A stretch of DNA of 64,000 nt, taken from positions 25,436-89,435 of the forward strand of contig JACRCV010000121.1 of NCBI GenBank assembly GCA_016218825.1. Direction: 5' to 3'. The position numbers were made by a program, and so were the translations under genes. Source of the DNA: Deltaproteobacteria bacterium. GTDB taxonomy: Bacteria > Myxococcota > XYA12-FULL-58-9. Below the pieces are notes generated by a model. The model ran no database searches. It was not told the DNA's origin and saw only the letters and a program-made list of their open reading frames with translations. Positions 43,163-51,903 of this stretch are shown piece by piece; within the stretch, counting starts at the first letter, position 1, and each line of letters opens with the position of its first letter.

Positions 43163-45094
43163 TCACCCGGGCTCGGCGGGCGCCGCGGGCACCACGAGGA
43201 TCGGGGTGCGAATGCGGTGGCGGAGCTTGTCGACCGTCGTGCCGTAGACCAGGTCCCCCATCACCTGATGGCCGTGCGCCCCCAACACCAAGAGCTGCGG
43301 CTTGTGCTCGAGCATGTGCCGGGCGAGCGCCTCCACAGGATCGCCGAAGCCCAAGTCGTAGGTGGTCTGCACCCCGAGCTCTTGGAGCTCGGCGGCGTAG
43401 AGCTCGAGGCGCGCCTGGTCCGCGTGCGCCTCGCTGTCGGCGAGCTCCGCCCCGAGCAGTCGCGCGGCGCCGGACTCGACCACGTGCAACAACAGGATCC
43501 GGCTGCCGGCGGCCCGGGCGAGCATCACGGCGTGCGACAGCACCGCCGGATCGGCGCCGGTGAAGTCCACCGCGGTCGCGATCAGACGCGGCGGCTCGGC
43601 CGGATGCACCGCCGGCATGTCGGCCTTCCCGTGTACCCCGAGATAGGACGGCACCACCTTCTTGCGGCGGCGCTGCCAGGCCGGCACCACGGTCACGTAG
43701 ATCAAGAGACCCGCGAGCCCAACGGTCAGCGGCACCACGGTCAGCCACGGCCACACCGCGCCCTTGGCCGGACCCTCGAGCCAACCGGAGAGCGCCTGGT
43801 AGACCAGGCTCGAGTTGAGGCCGGCGATCGCCGCGGCCGCGAGCCACGAGGCCGAGGCGATCAGGCGACTGACCCGATACTGGCCCATGAAGCGACGGTC
43901 CGACACCAGGTGCACGAGCGGGATGACGGCGAACGACAGCTGCAGCGACAACACCACCTGTGAGAGCACGAGCAGGTCCCCGGTGGCCTGCTCGCCGAAG
44001 ACCAGGATGGTCAGCGCCGCCGGCACGATCGCGAGCCCCCGGGTGACCAGCCGGCGCGCCAGCGGCCGGAGGCGCACCCGCACGAAGCCCTCCATCACGA
44101 TCTGGCCCGCGAGGGTCCCGGTGATCGTCGACGACTGCCCGGCGGCGATCAACGCCACCGCGAACGCCAGGGGTGCGATGCGGCTGCCGAGCAACGGCTC
44201 GAGCAGGCGGTGCGCCTCCTGAATCTCGACGACGTCGGTGGCGCCCGCCTTGAAGAAGGTCGCCGCCGCCATCACCAAGAGCGCGGCGTTGACGAAGAAG
44301 GCGCCGGAGAGGGCGACGACCGAATCGATGCTGTTGAAACGCACGCCGCTGCGGATCCCGGCCGGGGTCTGGGCGATGACGCGCGACTGCACCAGCGCCG
44401 AATGCAGATAGAGGTTGTGCGGCATCACCGTGGCGCCGAGGATGCCGATCGCGAGGTAGAGCGCCTGGTCGCCCGCCAGGCTCGGCACGAAGCCGAGGAT
44501 GACCTGGTCGAGATCGGGGCGGGCAAGAAACACCTCGATGCCGAGACAAACGCCGACGGTGACGATGAGGACGACGACGAACGCCTCCATCAGGCGGATG
44601 CCGCGGCTCTGCAAGAACAACAACACGAAGGTGTCGAGCGTCGTCAGAGCGACCCCGAAGAGCAGCGGCAGACCGAACAGCAGCTGCAGCCCGATCGCGG
44701 TGCCGAGCACCTCGGCCAAGTCACAGGCGACGATCGCGACCTCGGCGAGGAGCCAGAGCACGATCGCCAGCCGGCCGGGAAACATCGCCCGGCACGCCTG
44801 TGCGAGATCCATCCCGGAGGCGATGCCGAGCCGCGCCGAAAGGGTCTGCAACAGCAGCGCCGTCATGCTCGACAGCAGCAAGATCCACAACAGGCCATAA
44901 CCCAGCCGCGCCCCGGCGGCGATGTCGGTCGCCCAGTTGCCGGGGTCCATGTAGCCGACGCTCACCAGGTACGCCGGGCCGGCGAACGCGAACAACCGCC
45001 GCCAGAAGGTCGGCAGGCGCGGCACCGCCACCGAGCGATGCAGCTCGCCCAGCGACCGGGGCTCGCGGTCGTCGCCGCCTGGTCCTCGAACCAT
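43163..45094 (-). CDS. Nramp metal transporter fused to UspA domain
   Basis: The product has 643 residues from the ATG at 45094 (a GTG at 45124 is possible). Residues about 30-470 are an Nramp (MntH-like) transporter with the metal-binding DPGN motif (YMDPGNWATD) in helix 1 and the matching MPHNLYLHS in helix 6. Residues about 480-640 are a universal-stress-protein domain with an ATP-binding signature GAHGHQVMGDLVYGTT (G-2x-G-9x-G-T). The transporter should import Mn2+ or Fe2+ with protons. The cytosolic UspA part could couple uptake to energy or stress state. It diverges from the aromatic gene cluster. Confidence 0.9.
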   Translation of the reverse strand: MVRGPGGDDREPRSLGELHRSVAVPRLPTFWRRLFAFAGPAYLVSVGYMDPGNWATDIAAGARLGYGLLWILLLSSMTALLLQTLSARLGIASGMDLAQACRAMFPGRLAIVLWLLAEVAIVACDLAEVLGTAIGLQLLFGLPLLFGVALTTLDTFVLLFLQSRGIRLMEAFVVVLIVTVGVCLGIEVFLARPDLDQVILGFVPSLAGDQALYLAIGILGATVMPHNLYLHSALVQSRVIAQTPAGIRSGVRFNSIDSVVALSGAFFVNAALLVMAAATFFKAGATDVVEIQEAHRLLEPLLGSRIAPLAFAVALIAAGQSSTITGTLAGQIVMEGFVRVRLRPLARRLVTRGLAIVPAALTILVFGEQATGDLLVLSQVVLSLQLSFAVIPLVHLVSDRRFMGQYRVSRLIASASWLAAAAIAGLNSSLVYQALSGWLEGPAKGAVWPWLTVVPLTVGLAGLLIYVTVVPAWQRRRKKVVPSYLGVHGKADMPAVHPAEPPRLIATAVDFTGADPAVLSHAVMLARAAGSRILLLHVVESGAARLLGAELADSEAHADQARLELYAAELQELGVQTTYDLGFGDPVEALARHMLEHKPQLLVLGAHGHQVMGDLVYGTTVDKLRHRIRTPILVVPAAPAEPG

Positions 45095-45159
45095 GGGTCG
45101 GAGCCTTACCACCGGGCCGGCCACCGTCCAAGCGACGCGGTCGCCGCACGGACCGGCGC

Positions 45160-45188
45160 TTGATCAACTCGTGCTCGGCACGTATAGG
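45160..45188 (+). promoter_or_regulatory. Promoter of the thiolase gene
   Basis: TTGATC (45160-45165) and TATAGG (45183-45188) are 17 bases apart and lie 78 bases before the thiolase ATG. They are the only near-consensus pair I found in this divergent intergenic region. Confidence 0.45.
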
Positions 45189-45265
45189 ACCACGCGGGTC
45201 GCGCTCGCTCCCGGCGGCGGCGAGCCGCTTTCGGCGCCGGCCCCGGTTGCTCGAGAGGAGTCGTC

Positions 45266-46471
45266 ATGGCTGAGGCCTTTGTCTGTGATGCGGTGCGGAC
45301 CCCGGTGGGTCGTTACGCCGGGGCGCTGGCGTCGGTGCGCACCGACGATCTGGCCGCCACCCCGATCAAGGCGCTGATGGCGCGCAGCCCGAAGGTCGAT
45401 TGGGCGGCGGTCGACGACGTCATCCTCGGCTGCGCCAACCAGGCCGGGGAAGACAACCGCAACGTCGGCCGGATGGCGGCGCTGCTCGCCGGCCTCGCGC
45501 CCGACGTGCCCGGCGCCACCGTCAACCGGCTGTGCGGCTCGGGCATGGACGCGGTGGCGAGCGCCGCCCGGGCGATTCGCGCCGGTGAGGCCGAGCTGTT
45601 CATCGCCGGCGGCGTCGAGAGCATGTCGCGTGCGCCCTTCGTCATCGCGAAGGCCGACAGCGCGTTCGCGCGCCACGCCGAGATCTTCGACACCACCATC
45701 GGCTGGCGCTTCGTGAACCCGCAGATGAAGGAGCGCTACGGCATCGACGGCATGGGCGAGACCGCCGAGAACCTCGCCGCCCTGCACAACATCGCCCGCG
45801 CCGACCAGGACGCCTTCGCCTGGCGCAGCCAAGAGCGGTGGGGAAGAGCGCAGCAGGCCGGCGTCTTCAAGGACGAGATCGTCCCGGTGGTGATCCCGCA
45901 GCGCCGCGGCGACGCCAAGGTCGTCGACACCGACGAGCACCCGCGCCCGAGCACGACCCTCGAAGAGCTCGCGAAGCTGAAGCCGGCGTTTCGCGCCGGC
46001 GGCACCGTGACCCCCGGCAACTCCTCGGGCGTCAACGACGGCGCCGCGGCGCTGCTCATCGCGTCGGAGCACGCCGCCAAGGCCTACGGGCTCACGCCGC
46101 GGGCCCGCATCGTCGGCACCAGCGTCGCCGGGGTCCTGCCGCGGCTGATGGGCATCGGCCCGGTGCCGGCGACGCGGAAGGTGCTCGCCAAGACCGGGCT
46201 GACGCTGTCGCAGATGGAGGTGATCGAGCTCAACGAGGCCTTCGCCGCGCAGGGGCTCGCCGTCCTCCGCAGCCTCGAGCTGGAAGACGACGCGGCGCAG
46301 GTAAACCCGAACGGCGGCGCGATCGCCATCGGCCACCCGCTCGGGATGAGCGGCGCCCGCCTGGTCACGACCGCGACCTACGAGCTCGCCCGCAAGAAGG
46401 GCCGCTACGCGCTGTGCACCATGTGCATCGGCGTCGGTCAGGGCATCGCGATGGTGCTGGAACGGGCGTAG
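45266..46471 (+). CDS. 3-oxoadipyl-CoA thiolase (PcaF/PaaJ-like acetyl-CoA acyltransferase)
   Basis: The product has 401 residues. The opening [20 protein letters not shown] and the stretches [13 protein letters not shown] (nucleophile Cys90), [27 protein letters not shown] (His) and [12 protein letters not shown] (Cys) are those I associate with 3-oxoadipyl-CoA thiolases. It would cleave 3-oxoadipyl-CoA to succinyl-CoA and acetyl-CoA or act on related dicarboxylic intermediates. AGAGGAG precedes the ATG. It is the first gene of the aromatic cluster and is separated from the next gene by 85 bases containing the TetR-type palindrome, so it may be a separate transcript. Confidence 0.88.
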   Translation: MAEAFVCDAVRTPVGRYAGALASVRTDDLAATPIKALMARSPKVDWAAVDDVILGCANQAGEDNRNVGRMAALLAGLAPDVPGATVNRLCGSGMDAVASAARAIRAGEAELFIAGGVESMSRAPFVIAKADSAFARHAEIFDTTIGWRFVNPQMKERYGIDGMGETAENLAALHNIARADQDAFAWRSQERWGRAQQAGVFKDEIVPVVIPQRRGDAKVVDTDEHPRPSTTLEELAKLKPAFRAGGTVTPGNSSGVNDGAAALLIASEHAAKAYGLTPRARIVGTSVAGVLPRLMGIGPVPATRKVLAKTGLTLSQMEVIELNEAFAAQGLAVLRSLELEDDAAQVNPNGGAIAIGHPLGMSGARLVTTATYELARKKGRYALCTMCIGVGQGIAMVLERA

Positions 46472-46487
46472 CCGCCTGGGGTATCCT

Positions 46488-46501
46488 AACGAACGTTCGT
46501 T
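46488..46501. promoter_or_regulatory. Perfect 14-bp palindrome, likely TetR-family operator
   Basis: AACGAACGTTCGTT is perfectly symmetrical and lies 55 bases before the FAD-subunit start and 16 bases after the thiolase stop. Such sequences are typical TetR-family operators. The TetR gene at 50360 in the same cluster is the likely binder. Confidence 0.7.
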
Positions 46502-46556
46502 CGATTCGCGCCGGCCGCTCGCCGCAGGCTACGACGGCGCGCGGCGAGGATTCGAC

Positions 46557-47432
46557 ATGGAGATCTGTGACTTCACGCTGCACCGACCGACCACGGCGGC
46601 CGAGGCGGTCGCGCTCGCCTTCGAGCTCGGCGCCGGCGCCCGCTTCTTGGCGGGCGGCACCGACCTGCTCGTCGACTTGAAACAGCGGCGTCTCGCCGCG
46701 ACCCACCTGATCGCGCTCGACGGCATCGGCGAGCTCAAGGGCATCACCCGGAACGGCGACACCCTCGAGGTCGGGGCGCTGTCGACGATGTCCGATCTCG
46801 GCGACTCGGACGCGGTGCGCGAGCACGCCCCGGGCCTCGCCCAGAGCGCGATGAGCATGGGGATGGTTCAGATCCGCAACCGCGCCACGATCGGCGGCAA
46901 CTTCTCGGCCGCGGTGCCGTGCGCCGACACCCCGCCGATCTGCATCGCCGCCGGGGCGAGCGTGCGCATCCTCGGGAAGGGCGGCGTCCGCACCGTCGCC
47001 GCCGAGACCTTCTTCGTCGGACCGCGACAAACGACGATGCAGCCCGGCGAGCTCCTGACCGCGATCCTCTGGCCGGTGCTCCGTGCCAAGAGCGGCGCCT
47101 CGTACCAGCGTTTCGCGCGCCGGCGCTACGCCAGCCTCGCGGTCGCCGGGGTCGCGGCGCAGCTCAGCCTCGACGGCGCGCGGATCGGCAAGGCCCGGAT
47201 GGCGCTGGCGTCGGTGGCGCCGACGCCGCTGTTCGTGCCCGCGGTGTCGAAGATCCTCGACGGCGAGAAGCCCGGCGCGGCGCTGTTCGCCAAGGCGGCC
47301 CGCGCCGCTGCCGACGCCGCCCGACCGATCACCGATATGCGCGGCTCGGCGGCCTATCGCCGCGACCTCGTCGAGACCCTGGCGATGCGCGCCCTGGAGC
47401 AAGCGCTCGCGAACGCCGGCCAGCGCCCGTGA
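46557..47432 (+). CDS. Xanthine-oxidase-family FAD subunit (HcrB/CoxM-like)
   Basis: The product has 291 residues. FAD-binding motifs are present: FLAGGTDLLVD (30-40) and ATIGGNFSAAVPCADTPP (110-127), followed by a CoxM-type C-terminal domain. It transfers electrons to or from the iron-sulfur/molybdenum subunit encoded 18 bases downstream. The best-known aromatic relative, HcrB of 4-hydroxybenzoyl-CoA reductase, carries an extra [4Fe-4S] loop. Here only Cys4, Cys122 and Cys129 occur in the first half and no four-Cys insertion is seen, so direction or donor may differ. Confidence 0.88.
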   Translation: MEICDFTLHRPTTAAEAVALAFELGAGARFLAGGTDLLVDLKQRRLAATHLIALDGIGELKGITRNGDTLEVGALSTMSDLGDSDAVREHAPGLAQSAMSMGMVQIRNRATIGGNFSAAVPCADTPPICIAAGASVRILGKGGVRTVAAETFFVGPRQTTMQPGELLTAILWPVLRAKSGASYQRFARRRYASLAVAGVAAQLSLDGARIGKARMALASVAPTPLFVPAVSKILDGEKPGAALFAKAARAAADAARPITDMRGSAAYRRDLVETLAMRALEQALANAGQRP

Positions 47433-47450
47433 GCCGCGAAGGTGGATGCC

Positions 47451-50324
47451 ATGGCGAATGAAGTCTTGATTCAGCTGACGGTGAACGGCACGCCGCGCAC
47501 GCTCGCGGTCAAACCCAACACCACGCTGTTGACGGTGCTGCGCGACCACCTCGGCCTCACCGGCACCAAGAAGGGCTGCGAGCTCGGCGAGTGCGGCGCC
47601 TGCACGGTGTTGTTGAACGGCAAGACCGCCAACAGCTGCATCACCCTCGCGGCGGCGGTCTCCGGCGCCGAGGTCGTGACCATCGAAGGCCTGGCGAAGG
47701 ACGGCGAGCTGCACCCGCTGCAGAAGTCCTTCGTCAAGCACGGCGCGCTGCAGTGCGGCTACTGCACCCCCGGCATGATCATGTCGGCCAAGGCGTTGAT
47801 CGACAAGACGCCGGCACCGACCGCGGCCGAGATTCGCGATGCCTTGGGCGGCAACCTCTGTCGCTGCGGCAGCTACCCGCGGGTCATCAAGGCGGTCGGC
47901 GGCTGGAAGGAATACGTCGGCGAGCGGCTCGACACCAAACCCCGCGTGGATGACGAGCGCGATCAGGCGCGCGACCACGCGGTGGTGAGCCACGGTGTCA
48001 CCCGCTACGACGCCCCCGACAAGGTGACCGGCCGCGCGCTCTACACCGGCGACCTGCGCCTGCCGGACATGATCTACGGCAAGATCCTGACGAGCACCGT
48101 CGCCCACGGCCGCATCAAGCGCCTCGACACCAGCCGCGCCAAGGCGCTCCCCGGCGTGCTCGCGGTGCTCACCGGCGCCGACGTCCCCGACACCCGCTAC
48201 GGCGTCAGCCCGGCGCGCTACGACGAGCACATCCTCGCCAAAGAGCGGGTGCGCTACGTCGGCGACGAGGTCGCGGCGGTGGCGGCGATCGACGAAGAGA
48301 CCGCGGCGCGCGCCCTGCGCCTGATCGAGGTCGAGTACGAGGCGCTGCCGGCGGTGTTCGATCCCGAGGCGGCGATGAAGGCCGGCGCGCCCCTCCTCCA
48401 CCCCGAAGAGGCGCGCTACGCCAACAACATCAACACCCGGGTCGAGTGGAACTTCGGCGACGTCGACCAGGGCTTCGCCGAGGCCGATCTGGTGCGCGAG
48501 CAGCGCTTCGTCGGCAACCGCACCCACCAGGCGCCGATCGAGCCGCACGCCTCCTTGGCGCGCTACGAGCACCACGGCGAGAAGCTGACCCTGTGGTCGT
48601 CGACCCAGGTGCCGCACTACCTGCAGCACATGCTGGCCCGCACCCTCGGGATGCCGCAAGGCAACATCCGCGTGATCCGCCCCGCGGTGGGCGGCGGCTT
48701 CGGGGTCAAGGCCGAGACCACGCCCCTCGACTTCTGCGCGGTGTTGTTCTCCAAGGCCACCTGCCGGCCGGTGATGATGAGCTACGACCGCAAGGAGATG
48801 TTCTACCACTTCCGCGGTCGCCATAAGCAGGTGATGGACCTGAAGATCGGTCTGAAGAAGGACGGCAGCATCACCGCGGTGCGTTTCAAGAGCGTGCTCG
48901 ACGGCGGCGCCTACACCTCCTACGGCGTGGTGACCGCCTACTACGCCGGCTCGATGCTGCCGACGCTCTACAAGCTGCAGAACTACAAGTACGACGGCTT
49001 CCGGGTCTACACCAACCTCCCGGCCTGCGGCGCGTTTCGCGGCCACGGCGTGCCGCACCCGCGCTTCGCGTTCGAGTCGTTGCTCGACATGATGGCGGCG
49101 GAGCTCGGGCTCGATCCCTTCGAGATCCGCTTGAAGAACGCGATGCGCCCCGGCACCCGAACGGTGAACGCCCTCGACATCTCGTCCTGCGAGTTCGTCC
49201 AGACCCTGGAGCGGGCGCGGCAGGAGTCGGGCTGGAAGGAGAAGCGCGGCAAGCTGAAGAGAGGCAAAGGGATCGGCGTCGGCTGCGGCGGCTTCGTCTC
49301 CGGCGCCGGCTATCCGATCTACCGCTCCGACTTTCCGCACTCCAACGCCATCGTCCGGGTGCAAGAGGACGGCCGCGCGATCTCGCTCGCCATTGCCGCC
49401 GCCGACATCGGCCAGGGCTCGGACACCGTGCTGCCGCAGATCGCGGCCGAGGAGCTCGGCGTGCCCTACCCCTGGGTGACGATGGTCGAGTGCGACTCGG
49501 CGCTCGCGCCCATCGACCTCGGCTCCTACTCCAGCCGGGTGACGCTGATGGCCGGCAACGCGGTGAAGATGGCGGCCGGCAAGGCGCTCGACCAGGTGCT
49601 CGCGGCCGCGGCCAGACGGCTCGGCTGCTCGGCGCGCGATCTCGTGGCCCGCGACGGCCAGATCTTCGTGAAGGCCGCGCCGACGCTGCGCATCGCGTGG
49701 GACGAGGCGGCGCGCTTGGCGTTCGCCCAGAACGGGCCGGTGGTCGGCACCGGCTGGTATCGACCACCGGCGGAGCTCGGCGGTGCCTTCAAAGGCGGCA
49801 CCGTCGGCACCTCGCCGGCTTACAGCTTCTCGACCGCGGTCGCCGAGGTCACGGTGGACCTCTACACCGGCCAGGTGCAGGTAGATCGGGTGAACGACTT
49901 CTCCGACGCCGGCACGGTGATCAACCCGGTGACCTTCCACGCCCAGGTGGAGGGCTCGGTGATCATGGGGATCGGCGAGACGATGATGGAGGACACCCAG
50001 CACGCCAAGGACGGCGCGATCCTGAACCCCAACCTCCACGACTACCTGGTCCCGAGCATCGGCGAGACCCCGGAGATCCACACCCACGCGGTCGAGAGCT
50101 ACGAGGCGCGCGGGCCGTTCGGCGCCAAGGAGATCGGCGAAGGCTCGCTGCTGCCGATGCTGGGCGCGATCGCGAACGCGATCTACGACGCCACCGGGGT
50201 CCGGGTGACCGAGCTGCCGATCACGCCGGAGAAGATCCGCCGCGGTCTGCTCGAGGCCGCGAAGCGGCCGCTCTGCGACCAGAGCCCGCCAGACGCGAGC
50301 CCCGAGCCCGGCTGTCCGAGCTGA
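47451..50324 (+). CDS. Fused [2Fe-2S]/molybdopterin subunit, 4-hydroxybenzoyl-CoA reductase-like
   Basis: The product has 957 residues from the ATG at 47451 (GAAGGTGG before it). Residues about 1-160 carry two [2Fe-2S] clusters (KGCELGECGACTVLLNG; QCGYCTPGM and NLCRCGSYPR). Residues about 175-950 are the Mo-binding subunit (VGGGFGVKAETTPLDF; ACGAFRGHGVPHPRF; DIGQGSDTVLPQIAAEELG; FGAKEIGEGSLLPML with the catalytic Glu). In HcrABC these are two separate polypeptides. The 'FGAKE' ending resembles HcrA more than xanthine dehydrogenase. It probably removes or adds a ring hydroxyl on an aromatic acyl-CoA. The substrate is inferred from neighbours, not proven. Confidence 0.88.
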   Translation: MANEVLIQLTVNGTPRTLAVKPNTTLLTVLRDHLGLTGTKKGCELGECGACTVLLNGKTANSCITLAAAVSGAEVVTIEGLAKDGELHPLQKSFVKHGALQCGYCTPGMIMSAKALIDKTPAPTAAEIRDALGGNLCRCGSYPRVIKAVGGWKEYVGERLDTKPRVDDERDQARDHAVVSHGVTRYDAPDKVTGRALYTGDLRLPDMIYGKILTSTVAHGRIKRLDTSRAKALPGVLAVLTGADVPDTRYGVSPARYDEHILAKERVRYVGDEVAAVAAIDEETAARALRLIEVEYEALPAVFDPEAAMKAGAPLLHPEEARYANNINTRVEWNFGDVDQGFAEADLVREQRFVGNRTHQAPIEPHASLARYEHHGEKLTLWSSTQVPHYLQHMLARTLGMPQGNIRVIRPAVGGGFGVKAETTPLDFCAVLFSKATCRPVMMSYDRKEMFYHFRGRHKQVMDLKIGLKKDGSITAVRFKSVLDGGAYTSYGVVTAYYAGSMLPTLYKLQNYKYDGFRVYTNLPACGAFRGHGVPHPRFAFESLLDMMAAELGLDPFEIRLKNAMRPGTRTVNALDISSCEFVQTLERARQESGWKEKRGKLKRGKGIGVGCGGFVSGAGYPIYRSDFPHSNAIVRVQEDGRAISLAIAAADIGQGSDTVLPQIAAEELGVPYPWVTMVECDSALAPIDLGSYSSRVTLMAGNAVKMAAGKALDQVLAAAARRLGCSARDLVARDGQIFVKAAPTLRIAWDEAARLAFAQNGPVVGTGWYRPPAELGGAFKGGTVGTSPAYSFSTAVAEVTVDLYTGQVQVDRVNDFSDAGTVINPVTFHAQVEGSVIMGIGETMMEDTQHAKDGAILNPNLHDYLVPSIGETPEIHTHAVESYEARGPFGAKEIGEGSLLPMLGAIANAIYDATGVRVTELPITPEKIRRGLLEAAKRPLCDQSPPDASPEPGCPS

Positions 50325-50359
50325 GCGCCTCGTCAACGAGGCGATAGGGAGTGGTAACC

Positions 50360-51052
50360 GTGATCCGTCGTCCGAGAGCAGCTCGCGCCAAGGCCCCGCA
50401 TCCGCGAGACGACGGCGCCGGCCAACCTTCCGACCGGCTCGAGATCCTGCTCGGCAAGGCCGCCCGGCTGATGGCGAAAGAGGGCTACCACCACACCTCG
50501 ATGCGCGACGTGGCGCGCGATGCCTCGTGCTCGCTCGCCGGCCTGTATCACTACTTCTCCAGCAAAGAAGACCTGTTGTTCCAGGTGCAGCACCGCGTCT
50601 TCGCGTCGCTGCTGGCGGCGCAAGAGCAAAGCCTGAAGGCCCCTGGGCCGCTCGAGGAGCGGCTGCGGTTGTTGGTCCAGAACCACCTGAGCTTCTTCAC
50701 CCGCCACGCCGCGGAGCTGAAGGTGTGCACCTTCGAGCTCGAGTCGTTGAGCGGCGCGTCCTACCGCCGGGTCGAAGAGCTGCGCCGGCGCTACTACCGC
50801 CTGGTGGCCGATCTGGTGGGTGAGCTCGCGACCCGGAGCGGCGCGGCGCCGAGCGACGTCGAGGTCCGGCGCTTGACGCTCTTCGTCTTCGGGATCCTGA
50901 ACTGGATCTTCATGTGGTTCGACCCGGCGCGCGACACCCCGATCGAGACCCTCGGGGACGAGATCGTGAACCTGGTGCTGTACGGATTGTGCGGCCAGCG
51001 CGCGACCACCGACGCCGGACAGAAGAGCACGGCGCTCGGGCTCGCTGGCTGA
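50360..51052 (+). CDS. TetR-family transcriptional regulator
   Basis: The product has 230 residues from the GTG at 50360, preceded by AGGGAG with 8-base spacing; another GTG at 50351 is in frame. The helix-turn-helix is clear (KEGYHHTSMRDVARDASCSL, then AGLYHYFSSKEDLLFQV). The C-terminal ligand domain resembles regulators that bind acyl-CoA. It lies within the operon and is the likely repressor acting at the palindrome 46488-46501. The inducer could be an aromatic acyl-CoA, by analogy with other such systems. Confidence 0.9.
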   Translation: MIRRPRAARAKAPHPRDDGAGQPSDRLEILLGKAARLMAKEGYHHTSMRDVARDASCSLAGLYHYFSSKEDLLFQVQHRVFASLLAAQEQSLKAPGPLEERLRLLVQNHLSFFTRHAAELKVCTFELESLSGASYRRVEELRRRYYRLVADLVGELATRSGAAPSDVEVRRLTLFVFGILNWIFMWFDPARDTPIETLGDEIVNLVLYGLCGQRATTDAGQKSTALGLAG

Positions 51053-51100
51053 TGCCCGGGGACCGAACGCGGCGCCCGGCGGCGAGGTGGAGGTGACGAC

Positions 51101-51850
51101 ATGGATCTCGAGCTTCGTGGCCACGTCGCGCTCGTGACCGGTGGCGGCCGGGGCATCGGCGCCGCGATCGGCCGGGCGTTGGCGCGTGAAGGCTGCGACG
51201 TCGCGCTGGTCGACCGCGAGCTCGGCGCCGACAGCAACGCGCTCCTCGAGGCGATCGCGGCCGGCGGCGGCCGCGCCAAGGCCTGGAGCGCCGACGTCAC
51301 CGACTATGCCCGGGCCGAGGTCGTGGTGCGCGAGGTGCGGGCGCACTTCGGCCGGCTCGACGTCCTGGTCTGCTGCGCCGGCATCACCAAGGACGGCGTC
51401 ACCTGGAAGATGTCGGAGGCCGACTGGGACGCGGTCGTCGCCGTCAACCTCAAGGGCACCTTCAACTACTGCCACGCGGCCGCCGCCGGCTTCAAAGAGC
51501 AGCAGCACGGCAAGATCGTGCTGATCGCCTCGATCAACGGTCTGCGCGGCAAGTTCGGCCAGGCCAACTACGCCGCCGCCAAGGCCGGCGGCATCGCGCT
51601 CGCCAAGACCTTGGCGAAGGAGCTCGGCCGTTACCAGGTGAACGTCAACGTCGTCGCCCCCGGCCTGGTGGACACCGAGATGACGAAGCAGCTGCCGAAA
51701 GAGGCCTACGACAAGGCGGTGCTCGAGACCGTGCTCGGCCGCGCCGCCTCGGTCGACGACGTCGCCGACAGCGTGCTTTTCTTGGTGTCGGCGCGCGGCA
51801 AGCACATCACCGGTGAAGTGCTGAAGGTAGACGGCGGCCAGTACATCTAG
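51101..51850 (+). CDS. Short-chain dehydrogenase/reductase (FabG-like)
   Basis: The product has 249 residues. NAD(P) motif VTGGGRGIGAAIG, catalytic Ser in IVLIASINGLRGKFG, Tyr and Lys in ANYAAAKAGGIAL, and the typical Asn (NVVAPG) are present. It is a classical SDR. In the cluster it is a candidate 3-hydroxyacyl-CoA dehydrogenase for beta-oxidation of ring-cleavage products. AGGTGGAGGTGA precedes the start. It lies 53 bases before the fusion gene. Confidence 0.9.
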   Translation: MDLELRGHVALVTGGGRGIGAAIGRALAREGCDVALVDRELGADSNALLEAIAAGGGRAKAWSADVTDYARAEVVVREVRAHFGRLDVLVCCAGITKDGVTWKMSEADWDAVVAVNLKGTFNYCHAAAAGFKEQQHGKIVLIASINGLRGKFGQANYAAAKAGGIALAKTLAKELGRYQVNVNVVAPGLVDTEMTKQLPKEAYDKAVLETVLGRAASVDDVADSVLFLVSARGKHITGEVLKVDGGQYI

Positions 51851-51903
51851 CCCGGCGGCGGCGCTTTGGGCGCCGGCGCCGAGAACGCGGAGCGGGAGTC
51901 GGA

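Noticed and set aside
46365..50336. A 1323-codon open frame on the minus strand across the molybdoenzyme genes, and similar long antisense frames (for example 37760-40159 and 56200-58929).
   Set aside because: They lie exactly opposite genes with clear family motifs, have Arg/Ala/Gly-rich translations without recognisable domains, and are expected in sequence of this GC content.
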